A stretch of 64,000 nucleotides of DNA from Aridibacter sp965216195 (GTDB lineage Bacteria > Acidobacteriota > Blastocatellia > Pyrinomonadales > Pyrinomonadaceae). Under the pieces are notes generated by a model. The model did not search any database, had not been told where the DNA came from, and was given only the letters and a program-made list of their open reading frames with translations. A program made the position numbers and the translations under genes. Positions 1 through 8,552 of this stretch are shown piece after piece; within the stretch, counting starts at the first letter, position 1, and each line of letters begins with the position of its first letter. The stretch spans positions 744,001 to 808,000 of the forward strand of contig OZ244151.1 in the NCBI GenBank assembly GCA_965216195.1, in the 5' to 3' direction.

Positions 1-149
1 ATTATGTCTATAGTGTCCACGGGGTTGATTTTGAATCTTCGGAATTGCTTACTGCTGAGCAGAGAAAAGACCGCATTAAATATGCGCCGGGAGCGAGCGT
101 AGCTGTAAGGTTTGATCCGAGAAACCACGGCAATTCCATATTGGTTTAG
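1..149 (+). CDS. C-terminal end of a DUF3592-like protein (5' truncated by window)
   Basis: An open frame runs from the window edge (codons from base 3) to a TAG at 147-149, giving 48 residues. It ends in a pattern of the type YAPGASVAVRFDPRNHG, which resembles the C-terminal beta-strand region of DUF3592 membrane-associated proteins (Y-x-PG-x-x-V-x-V-x-x-D-P). The N-terminal part, which would hold the membrane segments, is outside the window. Function is unknown; the family call rests on a short motif only. Confidence 0.55.
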   Translation, partial: YVYSVHGVDFESSELLTAEQRKDRIKYAPGASVAVRFDPRNHGNSILV

Positions 150-186
150 AAAGAATGGTAAACGGTGAATGGTAAGGGGTAAACGG

Positions 187-270
187 TAAATGCTAAATGC
201 TAAATGCTAAATGCTAAATGCTAAATGCTAAATGCTAAATGCTAAATGCTAAATGCTAAATGCTAAATGG
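187..270. repeat. Heptanucleotide tandem repeat, 12 units of TAAATGS
   Basis: Eleven perfect consecutive copies of TAAATGC (187-263) are followed by one TAAATGG (264-270). Related degenerate sequence (GGTAAACGGTGAATGGTAAG and similar) lies just before it at about 157-186, so the array probably grew from this seed. It ends 44 bp before the accC start, in its presumed promoter/leader region. Each unit contains an ATG, and because 7 is not a multiple of 3 these fall in all frames. Confidence 0.97.
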
Positions 271-314
271 TACTTTTTTGGTCGCGTTTCTCACTTATGC
301 ATTAAACGACAAAT

Positions 315-1829
315 ATGTTCAAAAAGATTCTAATCGCAAATCGTGGAGAAATTGCTGTTCGTGTGATACGCGCCTGCCGCGAGATGAACATAAAGACGGT
401 TGCGGTTTATTCCGACGCTGACAAGGACGCGCTCCATGTTCGTAAGGCGGATGAAGCTTATTTAGTAGGAAAAGCCCCTTCAAACGAAAGTTACCTGCTC
501 GGAGACAAGATTCTTGAAGTCGCTAAGAAATCGGGTGCCGAAGCTATTCACCCGGGCTACGGATTCCTGTCAGAAAACGCAGAATTTGTTCGTGCTGCAA
601 CCGACGCGGGAATTACATTTATCGGTCCACCTCCTGAAGCAATGGAAAGTATGGGTGGAAAGATTTCGGCGCGGCAGATTGCAATTGATGCGGGTGTTCC
701 GGTCGTTCCGGGAAACAACAAACCGCTGGAATCGGTTGAGGAGGCCTTGGAAATTGCCAAAGAATATGGCTTTCCGGTAATGCTTAAGGCGTCGGCTGGA
801 GGTGGCGGAAAGGGAATGAGGCTCGTCGAACAAGAAGAAGATTTGAGATCTGCTTTTGATAACGCACGTTCGGAAGCGATGGCGAGTTTTGGCGATGATG
901 TTGTCTATTTGGAAAAAGCAATTGTTAAACCGCGACATATAGAGATCCAGATAATGAGCGACTCGCACGGCAAACACGTGCATCTGGGCGAACGCGAATG
1001 CTCAATTCAGCGGCGCCATCAAAAGGTTGTCGAAGAAGCTCCGTCACCAATAAACGACGTCGAGCTGCGCGAACGTATGGGCGCGGAAGCCGTGAAGGTA
1101 GCCAAAGCCGTGGATTACGTCGGAGCCGGAACGGTTGAATTTCTGCTATCGGACGTAGATAAATCATTCTATTTCCTTGAGATGAACACGCGGCTTCAGG
1201 TAGAGCATCCGGTCACGGAACTCGTTACGGGAATTGATCTTGTGCGTGAACAAATTCGTGTGGCAAGCGGTGAAACACTTTCGTTTACGCAAGAGGATAT
1301 TTCAATTCGCGGGCACGCAATCGAATGCAGGGTTTATGCGGAAGACCCGGAAAATAACTTTCTTCCATCGCCCGGAAAGATAACGCGTCTGCGTTTGCCG
1401 CAGGGAAACGGGGTTCGCGACGATGGCGGTGTTTATGAAGGGGCCGAAGTTTCTATCTACTATGATCCGATGATTTCAAAACTCTGCGCATTTGGGCGAA
1501 ACCGCACCGAAGCGATCGATCGGATGAGACGAGCGCTTTACGAATATGAGGTTGGCGGGATAAAGACGACTCTTCCATTTTTTAGAGAAATTATTGAGGA
1601 TGAGGTTTTCATAAAAGGCGATCTTGATACGGGCTTTATTTCAGTTTTTAACGAGCGACGAAAACAAAAAGAACCAGGCAAAGCAGACCGGGATATCGCA
1701 GTTATTGCGGCAGCGCTAGCTTATTCGGATAGCAGTAAAAAGAAGAAGGCCATGAAGAGTGCGGCAGACAGTTTGCCGAGCAAATGGTCGATGTCGGGAC
1801 GCTTGGCATCTCATAGAAACAGGCTTTAG
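315..1829 (+). CDS. accC: Biotin carboxylase subunit of a biotin-dependent acyl-CoA carboxylase
   Basis: ATP-dependent carboxylation of the biotin carrier protein, the first half-reaction of acetyl-CoA (or propionyl-CoA) carboxylase. The 504-residue protein has the N-terminal biotin carboxylase domain (IANRGEIAVRVIRA at 7-20), the ATP-grasp glycine loop (GGGGKGMR, 162-169), the catalytic lysine in HQKVVEEAPSP (K237/238) and the active-site signature FLEMNTRLQVEHPVTE (287-302). E. coli AccC has about 449 residues; the extra 50 C-terminal residues (rich in Lys, ending SKWSMSGRLASHR) are seen in long AccC variants that serve acyl-CoA carboxylases with separate carboxyltransferases. No biotin carrier or carboxyltransferase gene is visible here, so the substrate cannot be fixed. 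A small gene follows 19 bp downstream. Confidence 0.95.
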   Translation: MFKKILIANRGEIAVRVIRACREMNIKTVAVYSDADKDALHVRKADEAYLVGKAPSNESYLLGDKILEVAKKSGAEAIHPGYGFLSENAEFVRAATDAGITFIGPPPEAMESMGGKISARQIAIDAGVPVVPGNNKPLESVEEALEIAKEYGFPVMLKASAGGGGKGMRLVEQEEDLRSAFDNARSEAMASFGDDVVYLEKAIVKPRHIEIQIMSDSHGKHVHLGERECSIQRRHQKVVEEAPSPINDVELRERMGAEAVKVAKAVDYVGAGTVEFLLSDVDKSFYFLEMNTRLQVEHPVTELVTGIDLVREQIRVASGETLSFTQEDISIRGHAIECRVYAEDPENNFLPSPGKITRLRLPQGNGVRDDGGVYEGAEVSIYYDPMISKLCAFGRNRTEAIDRMRRALYEYEVGGIKTTLPFFREIIEDEVFIKGDLDTGFISVFNERRKQKEPGKADRDIAVIAAALAYSDSSKKKKAMKSAADSLPSKWSMSGRLASHRNRL

Positions 1830-1848
1830 CAGAACAGAGGTAACAGTA

Positions 1849-2058
1849 ATGGAAGAATTCTTGCAACAGTTGATGGGTAAGAAGATTGATGTTTCGTGCG
1901 GGACGAGCGCTGTTGTGCGCGGAGATGTAGTCGACGTGAAGGACGGCATCTTATATTTGCGTGACGAAGACGAGCGCGTTTCGTACGTTGTTATCGAGAA
2001 GATCGCGTTTGTCTGGGAACGTGAGGACCCGGAACACAAGGCGGGATTTGTATTGTAA
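1849..2058 (+). CDS. Small MM0924-family-like protein
   Basis: 69 residues starting MEEFLQQLMGKKIDV; this ATG is chosen because the upstream in-frame start would overlap accC and code for unrelated sequence. The composition (GKKIDVSCGTSAVVRGDVVDV, then a VSYVVIEKIAFVWE segment) looks like a small Sm/LSm-like beta barrel of the kind annotated as MM0924 family. It follows accC by 19 bp and is probably cotranscribed with it. The family name is from memory of the pattern; the molecular function is not known. Confidence 0.7.
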   Translation: MEEFLQQLMGKKIDVSCGTSAVVRGDVVDVKDGILYLRDEDERVSYVVIEKIAFVWEREDPEHKAGFVL

Positions 2059-2088
2059 TTTTCTACCGTTCTCACCTTAAAAATCCGG

Positions 2089-2117
2089 TTGACAAATATT
2101 CCTTAAAGTATTACTTT
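2089..2117 (+). promoter_or_regulatory. Possible promoter for the STAS/HD-GYP genes
   Basis: A perfect -35 TTGACA (2089-2094) is followed after 17 bp by TACTTT (2112-2117), a poor -10. A small palindrome AAAGTA-T-TACTTT (2105-2117) overlaps the -10 and could be an operator. The 178-bp interval 2059-2236 holds nothing else I can name. Confidence 0.4.
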
Positions 2118-2236
2118 AGGTTGCGTGATCTAAAGACCTGTTTAGAGATTGTTTGAATGTCCCCCGGGGTTAGAAAGCAATTTTCTCACCTTTTCGAATC
2201 TCTAAATACAACCCAAATTCCAACGGAAAATATAAC

Positions 2237-2554
2237 GTGAATACAAATTTTGACATACCTGTTCGAAACGAAGGTCAAACTGCAATCGTTTTTGCGAGTG
2301 ACTATTTAAACAAAATCAGCGGCGAAAAAATTGAGCGTGAATGCCGGCGCCAGATCGACGACGGTTGCGAAACCCTTGTTGTAAATTTCAAAGACACAGA
2401 AATCGTTAATAGTATTGGAGTTTCGATTCTGTTGGGCGTGATCGATGCAGCGGCCAAAACCGGCACCGAGGTAGTTTTTTCCGCTGTAAGCGAGGAGACT
2501 GGTCAACTTTTTGAAATGCTCGGATTGACCAATCGCGTTGCCGTAACCGCTTAG
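2237..2554 (+). CDS. STAS-domain protein (anti-sigma factor antagonist type)
   Basis: 105 residues read from a GTG start (MNTNFDIPVRN). The whole protein is a single STAS domain; the segment TEIVNSIGVSILLGVID (about 53-69) is the loop and helix that carries the serine phosphorylated by RsbW/SpoIIAB-type kinases in this family. Such proteins control alternative sigma factors or other partners by switching their binding state. It lies 59 bp before a GAF/HD-GYP gene on the same strand, so the two may act in one signalling pathway. No anti-sigma kinase gene is adjacent. Confidence 0.88.
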   Translation: MNTNFDIPVRNEGQTAIVFASDYLNKISGEKIERECRRQIDDGCETLVVNFKDTEIVNSIGVSILLGVIDAAAKTGTEVVFSAVSEETGQLFEMLGLTNRVAVTA

Positions 2555-2613
2555 CCGATATTTGATCTCTCCTCTTAGTTCTTTCCACTTTCATCTCCCG
2601 TTCAATTAAAGCA

Positions 2614-3876
2614 ATGCTCGAAAACCAACAAAAACTAGTCCATGCATTTTCCGCTCTTGCAGAATTAGGACAAGAAGTGGCACACAAAAACAACTTCCAA
2701 GAGATGATCCGCACATCGCTGCATTTGCTGCTCGGCTCGCTTGCGATTATGCGAGGTGGAATTGCTCGCTATTCGCGTTATGGACACGAGTTAAACTTCC
2801 TGGCAGCCCGCGGACTCGGGGATGATTTTCCGCTCAGCGCTGCGATCGATGTTTCCGACGAGCAGGAATTCCTAAACACGGGGATGAGCGAAATCGAAGT
2901 AAGTCAGGCAAAAATGCTCGTCTTTTTTCAGCGATATCAACGTATTCTCGAACGCAAAAATATCGAGATAATAATGCCCCTGATCATTCGTGACGAACTC
3001 GTCGGGATTATATTCCTTGGCGAAAAAGCTTCGGGGGAAAAGTTCTCGTCCGCTGATAGAGACATAATTCGGGCGATGTCGCGCCATATTGGTGTCGGGA
3101 TCCATCAGCGAAATCTTATGGTTGAGCTCGAAAGGCGTGCAGATGAAAATCGGCAGCTTTATGACGATATGCGGCTTACCTATACCGATACCGTTAAGGC
3201 ATTTGCTAATGCGATTGACAGTAAAGACAAATACACCGAAGGACATTCGGTTCGGGTCGGAAAATACTCGGAAATAATTGCTGAAGAACTCGACTGGAAC
3301 GAAGAGGAAGTTGAAGGCGTGGCAATAGCCGGATACCTACACGATGTCGGCAAACTTTCTGTAGAGAGAAGTATTATCAACGCCCCATATAGAATTAATG
3401 CAAAAGAATCGGCAGAACTTAACAAGCACCCGGCGATCGGTTATGAAATTCTAATGCCCATACACCATCCTTATACAGATGTACCGCTCGCTGCAAAGTA
3501 CCATCACGAGCGCCTCGACGGACGCGGCTATCCGGATGGATTGACAGATAAAGAAATTCCATATATTGCCAAGATCGTAAGCCTCGCGGATTCGTTTGAC
3601 GCGATGACAACTGATCGACCTTATCGTCGACGCCGTCCTGCCCATGAAGTGATTGAGGATTTAAGACGAAACTCCGGAAGCCAGTTTGCACCGGAGATAG
3701 TAACCGCTTTTTGTAATGGAATGCTTAAAGAACTGACCGGGCGCGACAAACGAAAACGTTACCGACGCATGCTCGGAAGGGAGTTTATGGAAGCCGAAGG
3801 ACTTGTTCCGATTATAAAACAGGCCCTCAATGGAATGACTGCTACAAAACCTTTAACTTTTGTAGCAGCACATTAA
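2614..3876 (+). CDS. GAF and HD-GYP domain protein, probable cyclic-di-GMP phosphodiesterase
   Basis: 420 residues: a GAF-like sensor (about 15-165), a short coiled segment, then an HD-GYP domain (about 190-370). Metal and catalytic positions are visible: H211, YLHDVGK with H243/D244, H272, the HH pair 297-298, and DGRGYPDGL containing the GYP triad at 305-307. The intact HD and GYP motifs argue for an active enzyme that hydrolyses c-di-GMP to GMP. No signal peptide or membrane segment is seen, so it is probably cytosolic and senses a ligand through GAF. About 50 C-terminal residues after HD-GYP are basic and unassigned. Confidence 0.92.
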   Translation: MLENQQKLVHAFSALAELGQEVAHKNNFQEMIRTSLHLLLGSLAIMRGGIARYSRYGHELNFLAARGLGDDFPLSAAIDVSDEQEFLNTGMSEIEVSQAKMLVFFQRYQRILERKNIEIIMPLIIRDELVGIIFLGEKASGEKFSSADRDIIRAMSRHIGVGIHQRNLMVELERRADENRQLYDDMRLTYTDTVKAFANAIDSKDKYTEGHSVRVGKYSEIIAEELDWNEEEVEGVAIAGYLHDVGKLSVERSIINAPYRINAKESAELNKHPAIGYEILMPIHHPYTDVPLAAKYHHERLDGRGYPDGLTDKEIPYIAKIVSLADSFDAMTTDRPYRRRRPAHEVIEDLRRNSGSQFAPEIVTAFCNGMLKELTGRDKRKRYRRMLGREFMEAEGLVPIIKQALNGMTATKPLTFVAAH

Positions 3877-3880
3877 ATCT

Positions 3881-4774
3881 TTAGTTATCGCTCGTTTTTG
3901 CCAGAAGTTTTACAAATTTTTTCGCTGCAAGTGAAAGTTCGCGGTCGCCTCTATAAACCACGCCTACCGGACGTTTCCAATCTTTTTCTTTAAATTTCAC
4001 TACAGATAGCTGCTTGTTTCTTTGTTCGTCTAGAACACTTGGTTCGGGGACGATCGCCATTCCGAATCCAACTTCAACCGCGCGTTTTATCGTCTCGATA
4101 TTGTCGAATTCCGCTGCTTTTCGAACGCTGACTCCATGCGACTTTAAAATTTTATCGGTCGCTTTTCGTGTCGGGATATCCCGCTCAAATAACACAAAAT
4201 CCTGTCCTTTTAACTCAGTTACCTTGACCACTTTACGCTTTGCCAGATCGTGATCGGGTGGGCATATAAGTACAAGCCTGTCGCTTGCCATCGGTACAAT
4301 TTCAAGCCCGCGGCGCGGTTCGGGAAACGAAACGATTCCGAGTTCGACTACACCTTTGAGTACATCCCGTAAAACTCTCGTTGTGCGCTGATATTCCAAA
4401 TCGATTTTTGCCGAAGGGAATTTCGACATAAATTCACGTACGATCGGCGGCAGTTCGTGTAGTCCAACGCTATAAACGGTGGCCACTTTGACGACACCGC
4501 TAATCTTTCCAACGAGACGATTCATGCCCTCATTTAGTTGGCCATAAGAATCCAGAACACCTTTACTCTTACTGTAAAAAACCTCGCCAGCGGGCGTCAT
4601 GCGAATTTCGCGTCGCCCACGGACTCTTTCAAGCAGTTTCCTTTTAAATTTGTCCTCGAGCGTTCTTACCTGCTGACTCACCGCAGATTGAGTCACGAAA
4701 TTTCTTTCGGCCGCAAGCGAAAAGCTCTGCATTTCTACGAGATCACAAAAAACTTTTAGGGTTTCAATATGCAT
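3881..4774 (-). CDS. LysR-family transcriptional regulator
   Basis: 297 residues with the N-terminal winged HTH (MHIETLKVFCDLVEMQSFSL..., HTH about 16-40 with AVSQQVRTLE) and the periplasmic-binding-protein-like effector domain (about 90-290). It is divergent from sdhCAB with a 272-bp interval between them, the common arrangement for a LysR regulator and its target. Its own promoter and a TTACTAA/TTAGTAA inverted repeat lie just upstream. The effector is unknown; the tail-to-tail partner (HD-GYP gene) ends 4 bp away. Confidence 0.93.
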   Translation of the reverse strand: MHIETLKVFCDLVEMQSFSLAAERNFVTQSAVSQQVRTLEDKFKRKLLERVRGRREIRMTPAGEVFYSKSKGVLDSYGQLNEGMNRLVGKISGVVKVATVYSVGLHELPPIVREFMSKFPSAKIDLEYQRTTRVLRDVLKGVVELGIVSFPEPRRGLEIVPMASDRLVLICPPDHDLAKRKVVKVTELKGQDFVLFERDIPTRKATDKILKSHGVSVRKAAEFDNIETIKRAVEVGFGMAIVPEPSVLDEQRNKQLSVVKFKEKDWKRPVGVVYRGDRELSLAAKKFVKLLAKTSDN

Positions 4775-4789
4775 AACAATATATTAATC

Positions 4790-4818
4790 TTACTAACGTT
4801 TAATGCTCCAATTAGTAA
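4790..4818. promoter_or_regulatory. Inverted repeat TTACTAA-N15-TTAGTAA, candidate LysR-type operator
   Basis: Perfect 7-bp arms at 4790-4796 and 4812-4818 lie at and just downstream of the predicted start of lysR transcription. LysR proteins usually bind interrupted dyads near their own promoters and autorepress, so this is a reasonable candidate. Binding is inferred only from position and symmetry. Confidence 0.4.
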
Positions 4819-4824
4819 ATCTAT

Positions 4825-4852
4825 CTTATAAAAGTGGCTGAGAAGATGTCAA
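4825..4852 (-). promoter_or_regulatory. Promoter of the LysR gene
   Basis: On the minus strand TTGACA (4847-4852) is followed by a 16-bp spacer and TATAAG (4825-4830). The predicted start is near 4818, giving a leader of about 45 nt before the ATG at 4774. Confidence 0.55.
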
Positions 4853-4973
4853 GCGTAGAATTAGTTTTACTACACAATAGCAGGAAGATATTTAATTCAA
4901 CCTTATTTTTATAAAGAAGCAATGTTGCGCTATATTAAATCAATGTGGCTTCACGGGTTTTAACGTTAATCGT

Positions 4974-5003
4974 TTGATTTTATACGTGTTCCGCAAATAT
5001 AAT
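4974..5003 (+). promoter_or_regulatory. Promoter candidate for sdhCAB
   Basis: TTGATT (4974-4979), 18-bp spacer, TATAAT (4998-5003), placed about 45 bp before the sdhC ATG. The -10 is a consensus match; the -35 has two mismatches. A good SD (AAAGAGGC) precedes the ATG. Confidence 0.5.
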
Positions 5004-5046
5004 TAACTTAATTCCGAACGTAACAAACCAATAAAGAGGCTGGAAA

Positions 5047-5781
5047 ATGGCGTCAAAATTTAGCAGGACTTTTCTGTTTAGAAAATTACATCAGATCACG
5101 GGCATCATGCCGCTCGGGCTTTTCTTTTTCGTACATATGTTTACGAATGCAAAGGCGATGAACGGTGCGGAGATCTTTAACAAGGCGGTGGCGGACATAC
5201 ACCACATGCCGTTTCTCCTGTTTATCGAGATCTTCGGTATTTTCTTGCCGCTTTTGTATCACTCGGTCTACGGAATCTTCATTTCCGCTGAGGCGAACGC
5301 CAGCGCAGTCAAATATGGTTACGGACGAAACGTAATGTACGTTTTCCAGCGTGTTACCGGGATTTTCCTCTTTGTGTTTTTGCTATTTCACCTACTTCAC
5401 TTCCGCTGGGGGTTGTTCGCCGGGCTTGGTCTGACTGATGTCGCTGTGGCCGGGAACGCAGACAAGGCGTTTGCCATTGTTGCTGCCGATTTTCAGTCCG
5501 TCGGAGTTTTAGTCTTCTATATTTTAGGCGTCGCAACGACAGCCTGGCACTTAGGTTACGGACTCTTTTTATTTGCAGTGGATTGGGGAATCGTTATCGG
5601 CGAGAAGGCCCAAAAGTTTGCGCTTTACGCCTGTGCAGCAGTTGCATTTGCGCTCTTTGCGCTCGGAACAAACGCAGCGTTTTCTTTTGTAAGACCGTGC
5701 GGTTTGATGCCCGAGGTTTTATGCGAGGAAGCTGGAAGCACGAAAACTGTTGAGCAAAAACCACCAACCGAAAGATTTTAG
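5047..5781 (+). CDS. sdhC: Succinate dehydrogenase cytochrome b subunit (b558 type)
   Basis: Membrane anchor of complex II, carrying haem b and passing electrons to quinone. 244 residues with five hydrophobic helices (about 15-35, 55-80, 95-120, 150-180, 195-220) and conserved histidines in RKLHQITG, FFVHMF, YHSVYG, FHLLHF and TAWHLGYG, the pattern of the single-polypeptide b558 family of Bacillus-type enzymes. It is the first gene of sdhCAB, 35 bp before sdhA. The C-terminal 30 residues are hydrophilic and poorly conserved in appearance. Confidence 0.92.
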   Translation: MASKFSRTFLFRKLHQITGIMPLGLFFFVHMFTNAKAMNGAEIFNKAVADIHHMPFLLFIEIFGIFLPLLYHSVYGIFISAEANASAVKYGYGRNVMYVFQRVTGIFLFVFLLFHLLHFRWGLFAGLGLTDVAVAGNADKAFAIVAADFQSVGVLVFYILGVATTAWHLGYGLFLFAVDWGIVIGEKAQKFALYACAAVAFALFALGTNAAFSFVRPCGLMPEVLCEEAGSTKTVEQKPPTERF

Positions 5782-5816
5782 CGTTGCCAGGAAACCTGTT
5801 TTTCTAACAAAAGATT

Positions 5817-7637
5817 ATGTCATCAAAAAATGGAATGAAGATAGCTGTCGTTGGCGGAGGCCTTGCGGGACTCGCGGCGACAATGAAAATTGCCGAGGCC
5901 GGGCACGATGTGGATTTATTTTCTGTCGTACCTGTTAAACGCTCGCATTCAGTTTGTGCGCAGGGTGGTATAAATGGCGCGGTGAATACGAAGGGCGAGG
6001 GCGATTCTCCGTACAAACACTTTGACGATACGGTTTACGGCGGCGATTTTCTAGCGAACCAAAAACCGGTTCAGCAGATGTGCGATATGGGTCCGCAGAT
6101 CATTTATTTATTTGATCGAATGGGCGTTCCTTTTTCGCGGACAAGGGAAGGTTTGCTTGATTTTCGGCGCTTTGGTGGCACGCTTCATCATCGAACTGCA
6201 TTTGCCGGTGCTTCAACGGGACAGCAACTCCTATACGCCCTTGATGAGCAGGTTCGCAAACATGAATCCGACGGCAAAGTAAACAAATACGAAGGTTGGG
6301 AAATGCTTTCGTTGGTTTTGGACGACCATCAGGTTTGTCGTGGGTTAGTTGCGATGAACTTGCAAACGCTTGAATTAAAAGCGTTTCAGGCTGATGCGGT
6401 GATCATGGCAACCGGCGGACCGGGTCTTATTTTCGGTAAATCCACAAACTCTATGGTTTGTACCGGAAGCGCGATATCGGCTTGCTATCAGCAGGGCGCA
6501 AAATACGCAAACGGTGAATTTATACAGGTTCACCCGACATCGATACCGGGTGAAGACAAGCTTCGTTTGATGTCTGAATCCGCGCGCGGCGAAGGCGGTA
6601 GAGTTTGGGTACCGAGGAAGAAAGGTGACACTCGAAGCCCGCAAAGCATTCCGGTCGAAGAACGCTGGTATTTCCTTGAAGAAAAATATCCGGCGTATGG
6701 AAACCTCGTGCCAAGAGATATCGCGACACGCGAGATATTCCAGGTGTGTTTGGATGGCCACGGACTTGGTGGCGACAATCAGGTTTATCTGGATCTGACG
6801 CATATTGATGCCGACGAATTAACAAGGAAACTCGGCGCAATTCTGGAGATTTACGAGATGTTTGTCGGAGACGATCCGAGACACGTACCGATGAGGATTT
6901 TCCCCGGCGTTCACTATTCGATGGGCGGAATGTGGGTTGATTTCGAGCAGCGTACAAACATTCCGGGGCTTTTTGGTGCGGGGGAATGCGATTATTCGAT
7001 CCACGGTGCGAATCGACTCGGTGCAAACTCTTTGCTTAGTTGTGTTTACGGTGGGTTTATTGCAGCGCCTTCGGCAATGGAGTATGCAAATAATCTAGAG
7101 CGCGGAAACACCGAGACAAATGGTATTCATGACGCAGAGTTGAGTCGTCAGAAAGCGATTAACGAGCAGATTATCAAGAACGAAGGCACTGAGAATCAGT
7201 ACCAAATTCACGAAGAGATGGGCAAAACAATGACCGAGAATGTAACGGTTGTGCGTTACAACGACCGTCTCAAAGAAACCGATAATAAGCTTCTCGAATT
7301 GATCGAACGATACAAAAACATTTCGATAAACGACTCGAATTTATGGGCGACCCAAGCCGTGCCGCACGCCAGACAGCTTTGGAATATGCTTCAGCTTGCG
7401 CGTGTGATCACGCTGGGTGCGCTTAATCGCGACGAGTCCCGCGGTGCGCATTACAAACCGGATTTCCCGGATCGTGATGACGAGAAATGGCTCAAAACAA
7501 CGATTGCCGAATACTCGGAAGAGGCTCCGGTTTTGAGTTACGAGGAAGTGGATATTTCGCAAATCGAACCGCGCGCGCGCGATTATTCGAAGGGAAGTGG
7601 CTCTAAAAAGAAAGACGAGAAAAAAGACAACGATTAG
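5817..7637 (+). CDS. sdhA: Succinate dehydrogenase flavoprotein subunit
   Basis: Oxidises succinate to fumarate in the TCA cycle at the inner membrane. 606 residues. The FAD-binding motif is VVGGGLAGLAAT (11-22); H44 in KRSHSVCAQGGINGA is the expected covalent FAD attachment site; HGANRLGANSLLSCVYGG is the substrate and FAD-binding segment near 395-410. The KRSHSVCAQGG form matches the B-type enzymes of Bacillus and Bacteroidetes, agreeing with the b558 anchor. The C-terminus has a charged Lys/Asp tail. The ATG follows sdhC directly; a frame-shifted alternative at 5750 is not coding. Confidence 0.97.
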   Translation: MSSKNGMKIAVVGGGLAGLAATMKIAEAGHDVDLFSVVPVKRSHSVCAQGGINGAVNTKGEGDSPYKHFDDTVYGGDFLANQKPVQQMCDMGPQIIYLFDRMGVPFSRTREGLLDFRRFGGTLHHRTAFAGASTGQQLLYALDEQVRKHESDGKVNKYEGWEMLSLVLDDHQVCRGLVAMNLQTLELKAFQADAVIMATGGPGLIFGKSTNSMVCTGSAISACYQQGAKYANGEFIQVHPTSIPGEDKLRLMSESARGEGGRVWVPRKKGDTRSPQSIPVEERWYFLEEKYPAYGNLVPRDIATREIFQVCLDGHGLGGDNQVYLDLTHIDADELTRKLGAILEIYEMFVGDDPRHVPMRIFPGVHYSMGGMWVDFEQRTNIPGLFGAGECDYSIHGANRLGANSLLSCVYGGFIAAPSAMEYANNLERGNTETNGIHDAELSRQKAINEQIIKNEGTENQYQIHEEMGKTMTENVTVVRYNDRLKETDNKLLELIERYKNISINDSNLWATQAVPHARQLWNMLQLARVITLGALNRDESRGAHYKPDFPDRDDEKWLKTTIAEYSEEAPVLSYEEVDISQIEPRARDYSKGSGSKKKDEKKDND

Positions 7638-7643
7638 TAAACA

Positions 7644-8447
7644 ATGAGCAAAACAAACGGACATACTGAAAAGAGGGTTTTGAGAAATCCGCCCGAGACG
7701 ATTGTTATAAATATCAAGCGGCGTGAAGATCCTGATTCGAAGCAATATACGGAAACTTTTGAAGTCCCGTATCGTCGAAATCTGAATGTGATCTCGGTGT
7801 TGATGGATATTCGCAAGAATCCGGTTACAAAAAACGGTCGGGAAACGACTCCGCCGGTTTGGGATTCGAATTGTTTGGAAGAAGTTTGCGGGATCTGTAC
7901 GATGGTGATCAATGGCCGCGTGAGGCAGTCGTGCTCGGCTTTAGTGGATAATCTGCTGCTTGATACAGGGGGAAACACGATCACGCTCGAACCGATGTCG
8001 AAGTTTCCAAATGTTCGCGATTTGCAAGTAGATAGAACGCAGATGTTTGACAATTTGAAGCGGGTACATGCTTGGGTTGAGCTTGATGGTTCTTATGACC
8101 TTGGTGCGGGTCCAACGATGTCACAGGAGGTTCAAGAAGAGCGTTATGCCTATTCGCGTTGTATGACGTGCGGCTGTTGTCTGGAAGCGTGCCCACAATT
8201 TGCGGATGATAACTATATCGGCCCGCAAGCTATTGCGCAGGTGCGTCTGTTTAATATGCATCCGACGGGAGAAATGAATCGCGACGAACGCCTGGAGGCG
8301 CTGATGGAAGACGATGGAATCACTAACTGCGGTAACTCACAAAACTGCGTGCAGGTTTGTCCGATGAAGCTACCATTGACGAAAGCGATTTATTCGACAA
8401 ACCGGGAAGTTACGGTTCACGGACTGTTTGGATGGTTGAAAAAATAG
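7644..8447 (+). CDS. sdhB: Succinate dehydrogenase iron-sulfur subunit
   Basis: Carries electrons from FAD to the membrane anchor. 267 residues, 6 bp after sdhA. Cluster ligands are visible: C77, C82, C85 and C97 for [2Fe-2S]; CMTCGCCLEACP (C173, C176, C179, C183) and CGNSQNCVQVCP (C229, C235, C239) for the two further clusters. Last gene of sdhCAB; a terminator-like hairpin follows. Confidence 0.96.
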   Translation: MSKTNGHTEKRVLRNPPETIVINIKRREDPDSKQYTETFEVPYRRNLNVISVLMDIRKNPVTKNGRETTPPVWDSNCLEEVCGICTMVINGRVRQSCSALVDNLLLDTGGNTITLEPMSKFPNVRDLQVDRTQMFDNLKRVHAWVELDGSYDLGAGPTMSQEVQEERYAYSRCMTCGCCLEACPQFADDNYIGPQAIAQVRLFNMHPTGEMNRDERLEALMEDDGITNCGNSQNCVQVCPMKLPLTKAIYSTNREVTVHGLFGWLKK

Positions 8448-8487
8448 GGGCGAGTGAATAGGGACAAGTGACGAGAGTAAGATAAAT

Positions 8488-8532
8488 GGGACGGCCAGAT
8501 TTGTTTCGAGCCGTCCCTTCTTGTTTCTTGTC
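8488..8532. terminator. Hairpin between sdhB and mdh
   Basis: Arms GGGACGGC (8488-8495) and GCCGTCCC (8510-8517), an 8-bp perfect stem with a 14-nt loop, followed by a T-rich run (TTCTTGTTTCTTG) on the plus strand. It lies between two convergent genes and probably terminates sdhCAB transcription. Confidence 0.7.
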
Positions 8533-8552
8533 ACGGTTGACGTACAGCTGTT

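Noticed and set aside
187..270. CRISPR array
   Set aside because: The unit is 7 bp with no spacers and no cas genes.
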